Of a stretch of 64,000 nt of DNA, positions 23,599 to 34,890 are shown one piece after another. A program made the position numbers and the translations under genes. This DNA is from Atriophallophorus winterbourni (taxonomy: Eukaryota > Platyhelminthes > Trematoda > Plagiorchiida > Microphallidae). The DNA lies in NCBI GenBank assembly GCA_013407085.1, contig JACCGJ010003446.1, positions 1-64,000 of the forward strand, in the 5' to 3' direction. Position 1 is the stretch's first letter, and each line of letters opens with the position of its first letter. The notes beneath the pieces were generated by a model. It worked only from the letters and a program-made list of their open reading frames with translations, made no database searches and was not told the origin of the DNA.

Positions 23599-25552
23599 AT
23601 GCCTAAGATAGCTTCTAAGGAAAACGATGATGATAGAGATAGCATTGCGAGTTCTCAACTAGTGTTGCAATTAAAGCGCGATTTAGATGCTGCTAGATCA
23701 ACGATAGAGCGCTTGACAAATGAACGACGAGGAGTCGCTGAATAAGAAAACTTGATCGCCGGTACAAGTAGCAAAACTGTAGGGTTAGACTCGGCGGTAA
23801 GCTATTTGCAACCAGCGATGAACATGAGTATCGGATTGCCTAAAGTAGAATCATCCTACTTTGACGGTAATCCAATAGACTATTGGAAGTTCCTGAAACA
23901 GTTTGAATGTTACATTGAGTCGAGGCTTATGGATCCAGGCCAGCGACTGTTGTATTTGATGTATTATTGTCGGGGCAAGGCTCGAAAAGCAATTGATGCA
24001 TGTGTCATGCTACAACCCACTGAGGGTTATACGCGGGCAAAGATGATTTTGAAAGATTTGTTTGGACTACCACATGTAATTGCCAGGTCAACATTAGAGG
24101 AGTTGCTTGATGAAGCTAGAAGACTTTCCAACAAAGTCGATGGTTTGTCTGATTTGGCCATAAAAATAAAAAAATTGCCAAATCACATTGAAGCAAATGA
24201 AGTGTGACGCTGATTTGAATTCAGTCACAACTTTGGAAGGATTAGTGAAATGCTTCCCTGATGAGTTACAACAGCAGTGGGCTGACGCAGCGGATACAAT
24301 GCTTGCTGACGGGTCAGAAGTTGATTTTGCCAGTCTGACCGAGTTCGTATCTCGGAGAGCAAGAATTGCCAAAAGCAGATTTGGCATGCTAATAGATAGA
24401 ACATCTGTCTCTTCGAAGCCATCAGAGAAACCAAGAATGCCAGATGGATGGAGGGTGTTTATGACTACGATGGAGCCGAGGCCAATGCTGGTTGAATGTT
24501 TTCAATGTAGAGGACCTCATAAGATAGAAGATTGTCCTGTTTATCTGGAGGCTGACATAAAAGTCAGATGGAATATGGCTAAGCAGCATGGAATATGTTA
24601 CGTTTGCTTATGCCGGTCTCACAGGGCATTCGATTGCAAGATTACGAATACTTGTTCCGTTGAAGGTTGTAGTAGACGACACCATTCTTCGATGCATTAT
24701 GATCGTCCTAATGAGCAACTGAAAAGTATAAACTGCAGTGTTACTACTCTCAGTACAGCAGTAAGCTTAGGCTACCTGACAGTGAACATTGACACGCCAG
24801 TTGGACTTGTTCCAGTCGTGGCTTTACTTGATAATGGCTCTGATACAACTTTGATCTCGCAGAGTTTTGTTGAGAAATTTTGTATGCCTAGTGCGCCAGT
24901 TGATGTGTCGATAGCAACACTTGGTCTACATCGAAAGTTGAAAAGTTTGTTGTTAAGTTTCGATGTGCATTCGGTTGACAGTGATGAAATAATTCAAGTT
25001 GCCGAAGCTTACACGGTTTCAAAGTTACCTGAAGTAGTGCTGAAATCTCCAAATATGATCAGCACGAGGTATGCACATTTGAAAGATCTGAAGTTTTCAG
25101 AAAATGTGGGGAGAGAAATAACTTTGCTTATTGGCTGTAACGTACCGGAAGCGCATTGGGTGCTTGAACAACGTGTAGGTGGTCGAAAGCAGCCATTCGC
25201 TACCAAGACGTTACTTGGATGGGTGCTACAGGGACCAACCGATTATTCGACAGTTGTTAATCATGTAAGTGTTCTCACCGCACAGACACAAGAACGACAA
25301 CGATGGATCAACACACGTCACAATTTGATTCCCGGTGATGTAGTATCGGTTGTGTCTGAAGAATTGTCGAAAATGTCGCGGCCGCTTGGTATTATTGACA
25401 CAGCGGAAGTAAATGATGATGGTTTGGTACGAACGGTCAGCATACGAACAAGGGATGACGTGATCCGGCGTGATATTCGAAAAGTATGTTTGTTAGAAGG
25501 GTCCCAAGAGGTGGGTGACTTGGGTAAGGATCAGGACAACTTTTCTTTATAA
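23599..25552 (+). pseudogene. BEL/Pao gag-protease fused to integrase tail, copy 2 (nearly open)
   Basis: Start ATG 23599. A 12-bp deletion relative to copy 1 lies near the N-terminus. Breaks: GAA-to-TAA at 23743-23745 and one extra base in an A-run near 24165-24175. Downstream, 24188-25552 is a single 454-codon frame running through the zinc knuckles (CFQCRGPHKIEDC; CYVCLCRSHRAFDC, a canonical CX2CX4HX4C), protease motif LLDNGSDTTLIS, LLGWVLQGPTD and, in frame, the DUF5641-like tail beginning RQRWINTRHNLIPGDVV. Reverse transcriptase, RNase H and integrase core are absent between the last two blocks. The breaks differ from those of copy 1, so an ancestral deleted element could have encoded a continuous gag-protease-tail protein. 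Confidence 0.9.
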
Positions 25553-25756
25553 GGCAAGAAGCATCACCGGAGGATGTGGTGAGTCTGCGGCTTGCAACCG
25601 CATTCTCTATAAAAAGCTACTAATATCCAATGATGGTGATGTAATGTGGCGGAAGTGACTCGCCACTAAATAAAGTCATTTGCTGCTCTGAATTCGTTAG
25701 GGTATTCGTCGAACAATCGTTGTACAGTTGAGCCCTAGAAAGAATTTGGTCGGAGG

Positions 25757-26330
25757 TGTAGGGTTCAAAGTAGTTTGAAATTCTTCCTTTCCCTTCAACA
25801 TTCCTTTTATTTTGAACCCAGTTACAAAACCTGAATTTTGTGTAATAGATTTTGCTTGTGTTTAATTTTCCTACAGTAATTTGATATAAAACTTTTCTTT
25901 TTGTAATTATTTCTGTTATTGTAAATCTTTTCTGTACACGCCTTCGGTCAAATGTTTGTTTTAATTTATTGTTTCTGCCATTGTCGGTTATTGTTGCGGA
26001 ATTTGGTTGCCATTTTGGGCTTCAGTATTTTGCTTGAATTTGGACGCTATTTTGAGTGTCATTTTGATTGTCACAGAAAGTTTGGACGACATTTTGGTAA
26101 ATCGATTCTTCTTATATTTATATCAGGTCGTCTTTTGTTTGAATTGAATTTGATTCTGGAGTATTTGGCTCCATTGTTGCTGTGACGTTCCTATACAATT
26201 AAGGTTTGTATAGTTATTTTTGTTGTAATTGTTGTTAATTACAGTACCGTAGAATATCTCAATCGTTGTTTTGAATTTATCGAAATAAGAAACGAGTGGA
26301 CTACGCGTAACTTACGTCACAGACAATACA
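25757..26330 (+). repeat. BEL/Pao LTR 3 (574 bp)
   Basis: Starts TGTAGGGTTC, ends GACAATACA, then unrelated flank GGCTTTC. Closer to LTR 2 than to LTR 1 at the sites I compared. Confidence 0.9.
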
Positions 26331-29300
26331 GGCTTTCAACACTCTTATGTATCAATGAGAAATAATTTCAATCTTTCAGATGCAGTCATGACCTTAACCT
26401 TCTAATAATTCATAACCCATGAAATTTTTGTATATATTTTTGATTAATAATTGTATTCAACATTTGCAACAGTTTACCACGCAGAAAATGTGCGGCAATA
26501 GAATAAAATTATCTACAAATAAACGTCATAGTATTCTTCTTTGATTGTAATTAACATTCAAGAAAACGTCCAAAGTAGAGTGACGCGCAAAATCCCCAGA
26601 TATATCAGAACTCCACTAGGATTTGTCAACAAAATCTGTAATGTAGTGATGCAATGAAATATAGTGAAAACGTACCTCAATTATCGGTGTCAATCGGATT
26701 AAAATACGGACTAATATCAAAACATAATCGAATACGTACACTATTCAAAATAAAAGCTAAGTTTGAATGTCCGAACGTTCGACACAATTGAAATTACTAC
26801 AAATTTTGTGCGGCAAACCAACAACAAAATACACAAAAAGGGTCCATGAAACAGTAGGGTAATAACAGGTCAGAAAAGCGGTGTGGGAGATGATATTTAC
26901 GGAACAGAAAGAAACAACCTCCTAAAGCGAACATGGCTTTTGTTCCAGGCAGAAATTCTGTTCATTATATCGTTTATCCGATCTGTACACTTGTGAATCT
27001 GAGGTTGTTTGTCATTAATGAGATTTTGCGCCGAGGCACACACATGGAAACTCGAATCGGCATGAACACTGATCAAGTTGCATGTTGACACTGCATAGTT
27101 ATACGTAGCACCACAACAACGTTTCGGGCTGTGACATTGATCACGCAAAATGGACATATCAGCTGCTCAGCTAGGTCCCTAGTTGAATCCAAAATCAAAA
27201 TGAATTTCTGAGGGATTATCAACAGACTTTTCGATCGTGTCCTCACATCGGTCTCTGTAAATTCTATGGTCTGCATATATTTCAAATTGCTACGCTTATC
27301 ACAATGCAAACCAAGAGAAGCAGGACGTCAACAACTTTCAGAGAAAGGCTCAATCGTGACAAAGTCAATACCTGCAACGGGTATTTTTTCGATCAAAGAC
27401 AACCGAATTTCCTAGTTCACAACGCGAGCCATTCGATTCAAACCTTTCAATACATCGGGTTAATGAAAACTCGAATGAGATTATGGTGCACCTATTCTAC
27501 ACATTTGTCCTTGGGCGCAGGTTGGATTCCCGGTGACAGGAGTATTTTGTATATAATAATTTCGTTAATCGTGTGATGATTCTTCATTTATTTACATATT
27601 GTTTTCTCCATTCTGGCTCCCTTCTCTCAAATTATATTCCCTGCTCTATTGCCGCAGCCGAGACACTCAGTGTAGGTTGTTGACAATATACTTGAATTGG
27701 AATTAACTAAATATAATATTTTGACTTTCCTCTAGTTTACAGATTTGTATGCTTTCCCGAGAAAAAATTATTAATTTTAAGAGCATTGAGTTCGTTTTGT
27801 GGAATTTTAGAATGTAACTTTCTTTTTATGACAACCAATCCATCACACACATTATTACATGAAAATTGTGGGATCGATACTGGTGATGGATTCAGATATG
27901 TCCATAGCTGTATATATAATTCGGCATTAATATATGAAAAGGATCCTGTGCGCATTTTCAAGCTGACCTTAGCGTCGCTGACACTGAGTTACCTCAAATT
28001 TCATAAAGAATTACAAATAGAACAAGATGGTATAGTAAATAAAGCGACATTATAACTGCGTGATTGAGAAAATTTGGCCTTACTTAAGGGTCATTTACTT
28101 TTTATATTTCCACCTTCAGTTTCGATAAATACTGTCTCCGTTGAATTTTGGGTATTATCTCTTGCTAATACATCAGTAATGAGGTCGTCAGTATTCATAT
28201 TATTATGGAAACATCGATCAAGTTGAAAAACGTACACAGGTTGTATCGCATTTGACCTATGCAACATCACCAAATTTCTAGTATATTATTTGGCGACGTC
28301 GCGTTTTAATATGCAAAGATTTCCTCTCATGAGCTTAAAATGACAATTTAGCTCAAAATATTGTTTACTGATCACTACAATGTTAACACTCAATTAGAGG
28401 CCAGGTGTCCGCTATACGAACCTTAATGCTAGTTTCAGTTGTGTATTGAACTGCGACGAGAATATTTATATACGCGATCTATTGCAACATGATTGTCTTA
28501 TTAATACTAAACCTGTCAATATGGTCACAAATTTAGTCCAGGTGAGACGTCCTAATTTCCGCAGCACCAGCCTGCAAGATACAGCTTTCACAACAATAGC
28601 TAAACATTTTTGTAGCAAGATAAATGATCCAACCATAAACGGTATTGATTCTGTACAAAATGATCTTCACGTAGATTCTTTGAAGAAAAAATCTGAAATA
28701 CACTGCAATTAATAAACTGTCAATGCCTCAGCGCTCTCATTAAAGTTCACTTACGTTTAAATGTTATTTGGGTATGCAAACTCTTAAATTGACTAGAAAC
28801 CACAAGATTAATAATTTGATCGAGGTTTGCTCGGTATTTGAATTTGAAGACTGTGTATGATAGCAAATTACGAAGAACTAGATTCTCTCCGATTTGGGTT
28901 TCTGTGGAGCGAGGCATCTCTAATCTCGGATCAGATGAAAATAACTAAAGCTTGGCCCAATCAGATTGTGTGAGAGCACTTTTATAGCAAACGTATTCTA
29001 CAGCTAATACTAAATGGTGAGGCAAACATGATCAATCTTTCAATCAACTCAAGTTTTAGGAACGAATTTCGCTGAAACTATAAGACAATCGAAAATAATT
29101 TGGGTTGTAAATGCCGAAATTTAATAAAATCAAACTAGGATCATTGGAATATAGAGTTTCGAAATTCCAGCTATCAAAAACATTTTGTTGTGTTGTATTC
29201 GAATCAACGTCGTTGATCGTGAAGCAAGTGTAGCTAACTAATGTATAATTCAACAGAAGCTGAAACCTTATGCGTTTCTTGTAATATCTGTCCGTAAATA

Positions 29301-29876
29301 CAATCTCAACACCAAAAGAATTTCAATTTCAAAATTTCCTTAGGGTGTAAAGAAATGGTGAAGCGATTCGGAACCTCAGTATATTATCCAGTGATTGTGA
29401 ATGTTAGATGAAATTGTATTAAAAATATAAACAATATTGTGTCGTAGAAAATGAACACTATTGTATAAAGATGGCAAATATGATATATGGATAAATAAGT
29501 TTGATATTGGTTTCATCTTGCTAATATAGTTTTTCTTCCTCAAACGATGAGCTCAGAAATTCTTGATACCAGTGAATCACTACCTGATTTACAAGCAATT
29601 TCATATACCCAAAATTTCAAGTGTTGCGTGCTGAGTCGTATTTTCAACAATGAAGTGTTTTTTAACTTTAAAGTCCGGAGAATGTGGTCGGTAGCTGTGT
29701 ACCGAGTTGGAGCACTTCCTGTTCAAGTGTTAAAAATACAGCGATTGTGTCCCGTTTTATGGCCATGGAAGCCCAAACTGTTCTGAATTTTACTTTTATG
29801 ATCCACTATATATGTGAAACTTCGGTTTCGAAGAGCTTATTCAGCTTCCTACACCGTATTATACTATTGAAATATA
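26331..29876. other. no gene confidently recognised
   Basis: AT-rich DNA with open stretches of 75-90 codons (plus strand 27304-27576, 27786-28055, 28446-28712; minus strand 26897-27157). None shows a known motif. The 27786 and 28446 frames have ordinary protein-like composition and could be exons, but I see no firm splice-site support. Confidence 0.35.
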
Positions 29877-30292
29877 TTGAACTATTGCAGTAGTTATAAT
29901 ATTAACAATAACCTTGAAACTAATAGCAACGGGTATCTTTCAATGGAAGAGTTCAAGGGACCACAAGTATTTAACCATTTCGTGAAAGAAAGACCCGTTA
30001 CTACAAATCAAACATACGGATTTTTCTACAGAGAAAAAACAAATGATGAAGATGCTCCGCAACATGCCCAACATCTAGTCCATCCAAGAGTGGTTGCCCA
30101 GAAAAGATTCATCCCATTATAGCCAAAAAAGTAGATTACTTTGTTGCTCCAGAATTCAACGATAATCGGAAAGATTGTCCAATTGCCAGTGGAACCTCAC
30201 AGCTACCTGATAATCGACTCACAAAATTAAAAGGTCTCCAATTATGGCATGCACGCCAAGGTGCCTTAGTTAATGTGAAACGTAATTAGTTG
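29877..30292 (+). CDS. hypothetical exon or pseudogene, plus strand
   Basis: Two adjacent frames read like protein. The first (ending at a stop 30118-30120) contains EEFKGPQVFNHFVKERP and TNQTYGFFYREKTND. The second, shifted, runs from about 30100 to a stop near 30291 with IIAKKVDYFVAPEFNDN and LKGLQLWHARQGALVNVKRN at its end. Together they suggest a terminal exon of a real or recently broken gene with a frameshift near 30100, or an unrecognised intron. I do not recognise the family; the NQTYG motif recalls small axonemal proteins only loosely. Low confidence. Confidence 0.3.
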
Positions 30293-31165
30293 AACATTTT
30301 CGTGCAAAATTGTAGCATGAGGCAGAAGAAATAACTATTAGTTTATTGCCAGGGGAAACTTTTGGCTTCAAATATTTTATTATTTTTATTTTGTCAATAT
30401 ATACGAATAATTTTTAAAAAGATTTTAAATTTTAAATCAAGTTTGCATGGAACGGATTATCATTGTAGGCAATGGGTAGAATATTCTTTGTATGAATGTC
30501 TGAGATGTATCATTTGTAAAACATTTGTATTGTAGATTAATGACAAGCTGTCCAGTGTATCAAACGTTTTGCTTTATTCTACTCTATAGACCACAGATGG
30601 CTGTCTCGTGTAAGCCGCATTAAATTTTCTTCACTGACATAGTCAAGACATTTACATGATTTCCATTCAGATGAACGTTTCCCTTAACGGTAAATTGCCT
30701 TTTGAAAACAAGCGGCAAGTATTTGTCAAGTGCATGTCTGAAATGCTCTTTCGTGATTGCAGCAGACTTTTCCCGGAAGGGAATTCCATCGGGCCAATAT
30801 CTTGATCGATATGGTGCACTTCACAGCAAGTTGCTGAGTTCTTCGCTTCTAAGACTTCATAGCATGACCTCTCGTTCTTTCATTTATTGTGGGCGTAAAA
30901 TACATCGACAGCAGTTTGCCATTATTTTCCCGCAATATCCATCTTGTGATCAGTATATCTTTTGATTTAACAATTTTCGATCAAATTGAATCGCATTGCC
31001 CAATAACACTTTAATATATGTGAGAAGGAATTTTGGTACACCTTCCAGGCGATTTAAAGTACACAAGCGGCGATTAACGAATTCATCATATTAATTAATT
31101 TGTGAGCGCGAGTTATGGTGTTAAATTTGAAGTTCTCCACTGTAAGAAGTTAAACAAACTATAAT
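30293..31165. other. no gene recognised
   Basis: AT-rich, with nothing supportable on either strand. Confidence 0.4.
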
Positions 31166-31167
31166 TC

Positions 31168-31640
31168 GTTTAATGTGGTATCTTATCTTGAACATACCAT
31201 GGATGGACAGAGTGACTAATGCTAAAGTGATATCAAAAACTGGTCTACAGAACATGTTCACCCTATTGCGACAGCGCCGCCTGCGGTGGCTTGCTCATGT
31301 CTACAGAATCGAAAATGGTCGTATTCCAAAAGATCTACTCTATGGTGAGTTGCAATTAGGAAGTCGACCATTAAGCAGACCGCATTGCGGTACAAAGACG
31401 TTTTCCAAAAAGATATGAAAGCTCATGGCATTGACTCCGCAAGCTGGTAAGAACTTGCTCTTGACCGCTCACTTTGGAGGCATTGTCTAAAGCGTCGTCT
31501 GCAAGCTGGGGAGGACAAGATACAGCTCTTGGCTGCGGAACGCAGATCACCCCGCCGGCGTGTAACTGACGCCCTACAACAGTTCTGACCATCGTTGCAA
31601 GCGTTGCGTGAGAGATTGTTCCTCTCGAATCGGAATGTTT
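31168..31640 (+). mobile_element. non-LTR retrotransposon ORF2 C-terminal fragment
   Basis: Contains MDRVTNAKVISKTGLQNMF, RLRWLAHVYRIENGRIPKDL and LLYGELQLGSRP, the conserved block after the polymerase domain in many animal non-LTR elements (LRWxGHVxRM...RxPKxLLYGEL). In shifted frames to about 31585 follow the usual FKRD-like, DRSLWR-like and LLAAERRS-like pieces. The last of these is also seen in the fragment at 49366-49623. A dead 5'-truncated remnant. Confidence 0.75.
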
Positions 31641-31720
31641 AGTCATTCAAAAAGCTGTAGAACTTGAAAATTCATGCGATTTTGTTGTACATCCATGGTC
31701 GACATCGACCGGAGGAGGCA

Positions 31721-31726
<6 letters not shown>

Positions 31727-31771
<45 letters not shown>
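31727..31771. repeat. (AT)n microsatellite
   Basis: About 44 bp of uninterrupted AT repeats. It directly follows a segment (31684-31722, GTACATCCATGGTCGACATC) that is also found at about 37720-37760. Confidence 0.95.
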
Positions 31772-31772
<1 letters not shown>

Positions 31773-33699
31773 AGTTGTCAAAAAGTTGACGCCTTTCTCT
31801 AACAATCATTTTTTGGTCTAGTGATATAACTGATGAGTTCATTTCTTCAGTATAATGTTGAGCACCGCTACCAACAAACTTAGTATATTTAAACATCTAA
31901 TATATCACCGTTTGTGCACGTTTTTAAGTAAATGGTTTTGTGCTGTTTGCACTCATCAGCAATGGACACAATGAATGTCCCACAAAACGCTTGAAGAATT
32001 GTTGAAAAAAGTTAAAATTTCAAATCAAAGTTGGACAGGTTCATTTTGCTAAACAGAAAATGTACACATGCATCCTACTAGATTCTGGAGCACTTGGCAT
32101 CAATTCAGGCCTATACATTTGAATAAGGCCAGCGTTACACTAAGGGGGGTGTATTTCAAATTTCTTCGGGGATTCCACACCAAGCCTTTTGCAAAACTGA
32201 GTATCCCACGAGGTAAAGGAGGTTTAGAAACAGGGTTTCTTTCCTCCATAGGGAGTGCCATTAATGGTTGGAGAGCTGCATCTTGCAAAATCCGCTCTAG
32301 TAGGCTGAGAAAAAAGCTATTTGGAAGCATTTTCTAAAATCGGGTTGTCACCATCTTGGCACGTGTATCATTAATACAACATTAGAAACATTATTCTCAC
32401 CGCTAGTCAGTGGATACTGAAGTTAATCAGTGATATGATCAACCATAATCAACCAAACAGCGAAAATGTTGACCATCACGATTCTGAAAGACAACGGCTA
32501 TCGTAATATTACAATTCAAGTTAGTCGATAATACATACTACTCATCATCAGCATTACATCGATAGCAAATACTGAATGTATAACTGCCACAAATCTATGA
32601 TAAAATAGAATCTCAAAAGATTGGGAAGGGTGGGACTTAATAAGTAACGAATTCTATTGCACAAACAAACTAGAATGAGGTGGCTACACTTCGAATGGAA
32701 AAAATCATTCAAATTTAGTGAACGAGTAGAGCGACTTCAGCGATGGGATCATCAAAGCTCTAAAATTAGGGACTCAATTGGCTCGTAACAGTTATGCAAT
32801 TATAGAAAAATCATATAAGCGCTTTCTGATATACAGCAAATATCAACAGCTAAACTATCTGAAGCCAGAGCCAATGCAGCCTACTTGTTTGAGGGTTGTG
32901 GCATTCAAGTCTCCGATGAGAGCAGAAGTGTTAAGTTTCAACGAGTGATTTTTGAGTTCAATAATAGAAGGATTAAAACAGAAAGAACTGATAACCATGA
33001 AAGAGGAAGAACCAGGAACAATTTGTACAGTAGGGCTTACTTGCCTGTGCATTCAATAGTTATGGCGATGCTGTTTAACGTGCACGAGAGCTGATACATT
33101 ATGGAGTTTGTTATTTTCGTCATAGTCGTATCTGACGTTTAGAACCCTACAGAAGAGGGCACAAGATGGCAGTAGCATCTATTCTCCTGCAGGCAACATG
33201 TCCGAAATATTTTCCATTATAAGGACACGCAGTTTTTGACGTTACTGATCGATCACGAATAAAATAACAAGAATCTAGAACCACCAGTGTGGATAAAATG
33301 TCCGAAGGACATCGCATTCAAGGACCTTTAAAAATTAATCTTTCCAGTTTGAATGACAGTGTCGGTGTGTAAAGAACGTCGCGTCGATTTTGTATTGAAA
33401 CAACCAGCCATAATGTGGTAAAATAAAAGCGATTCTCGGTCAAGCAATCTTATTACTTTGTTGACGCTCTGCAGGTAAATTTAATTATATAGAATCGATT
33501 GAACATAAGCTACAGTCTAGTCTCACCATGCAGAAATTGGACAGCTATATGTTGGATAGCGCAACGTCAATATCAGCGACAAAGTGCGTGACTTTATTAT
33601 CTGATTACAGCATGGCTCATAGACACATAATAAGCACTACTCATCGCTGTGATGCTAATCAGACAGTACACTAGCTTAAATTAAAATACTACAATAGTG
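31772..33699. other. no gene recognised
   Basis: Frames of 65-89 codons occur at 32068-32337 (plus) and 32100-32330 (minus), overlapping each other, and at 32855-33094. No motif, repeat similarity or splice support was identified. Confidence 0.35.
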
Positions 33700-34250
33700 C
33701 AGTCCATCGAGTAGTGGTTATGGAGATGATAGAGTTCGAGTCGTTCACAAACACGTTGTGATATCCTGAGCTATTTGTGCGTTCACGCAATGAACAATGC
33801 AAGGACTGGTTTCATTTTGGCAGCTCCATCAGAACACGCGGAGGCAGTCAAAATTGATAAGGCGGTCAATAAGGTTGATGAGGCATAAACTCCTATAATC
33901 TGACACTCAGTACTGATGCGAAAGTAAATCACTGATGTTCATCTTCCTCAAAATTTGTTCAACCTTAACCTCGTTAATTATGTACTTTGAGGCATGTGAG
34001 CCACAGCGTCAACCGACATTGACCGTGTTCACTTGTATTACATTGATCCTGGCAATGTCTACGTGACTTGATACGTCATAGGCTTAATATAGGCGGTGAG
34101 GTCACATAACCTAACTATCACAATTGGTATGACGAAGCATCTGTGTCCGAAGTAAAACGTTACCCAGAAAATTGTTCTAACCGATTGCACACAAACTTAT
34201 GTGAATTATGAATACACGATCAGTCCCAAACATAATCTATTCACTAATTA
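33700..34250 (+). mobile_element. PLE 3'-end fragment, copy C
   Basis: From about 33840 to 34200 the plus strand matches the end of PLE copy B: the remains of the terminal endonuclease codons (AAAATTG...GATGAGGCA), then the non-coding segment with TTAATTATGTAC and GACCGTGTTCA, then the hammerhead-like motif. About 140 bp just before it (33705-33838) resembles about 140 bp just after it (34253-34390), both ending in GTAGCTCC or GCAGCTCC with TGTGCGTT inside, so the fragment is bracketed by a diverged direct repeat. Confidence 0.65.
34128..34175 (+). ncRNA. degenerate PLE-type hammerhead motif
   Basis: GGTATGACGAAGCATCTGTG, then TCCGAAGTAAAACGTTACCC. The helix I strands GGT/ACC and the ACGT palindrome preceding the expected cleavage site are kept. 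CTGA has become ATGA and GAAAC is AAAAC, so self-cleavage is not expected. Confidence 0.5.
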
Positions 34251-34890
34251 CCACAGTGGTGAATATCATCCAGTAGTGATTATTGAGATGTAAGAGAGAT
34301 GTTTATAGACCAGTTGCGACATCACTAAGGATTTGTGCGTTTATACAAACAACTATGCAGGGGTTGGCTTCATTTATGTAGCTCCAATAGAACAATGCTG
34401 TAATCTCGAAAATACAAGCTTTTACACTGTTCGAAAAACTATCGTCATCAATGTACACAAAGGAAGACGCGGTGTTGAACGATTAACTAAAATACGAGGC
34501 GATAAACCGTAAGCCGACGAAGCATAAACAATCGGCTCAGAAAAGCAATGACGCATTGCGTTTCGCATAAATTCAACTTGAACCGCGAAGCCACAATTAG
34601 CATTGGATGAACACTTGATTGCGATTAAATTATCTGTAATATTACAACTATCGTCGGAGGAATCTGCGAAGGAACAACAATGTAGCATAAAATGAGAAAT
34701 CCGAGCAGAATCGACAATGACGAATAATAGACCAGAAGTAGAGGTCCATTACCGGGTGTTCATTCATTCACCCGGTACGGCTAGCTGAAAAAAGTAAGTA
34801 ATGAAAAAATCTGCAAACTATCACGCCGGTATGTGAAAATAGAGTAGCGTAGAAATCCAGCAACATCCGGGTTTGACCTGATACATCATC

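Larger units (their letters stand above)
19603..26330 (+). mobile_element. tandem BEL/Pao array: LTR-internal-LTR-internal-LTR
   Basis: Three LTRs of 574-575 bp in the same orientation separate two about 2.5-kb internal regions. The encoded motifs are BEL/Pao: a DUF1759-like gag core, zinc knuckles, a DUF1758-like aspartic protease with the LGWVLQGP end block, and a DUF5641-like tail. Both internal regions lack reverse transcriptase, RNase H and the integrase core at the same junction, so the deletion predates their separation. LTRs 1 and 2 differ by roughly 20 sites by eye. No target duplication joins the outer ends (ATCAT left, GGCTT right), as expected after LTR-LTR recombination or separate insertions. 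Confidence 0.9.

Noticed and set aside
19603..26330. Intact infectious or autonomous BEL retroelement
   Set aside because: No reverse transcriptase, RNase H, integrase core or envelope is present in either internal region, and both frames are broken.
31727..31771. CRISPR-like or satellite array
   Set aside because: Simple AT dinucleotide repeat without spacers. No CRISPR structure exists anywhere in the window.
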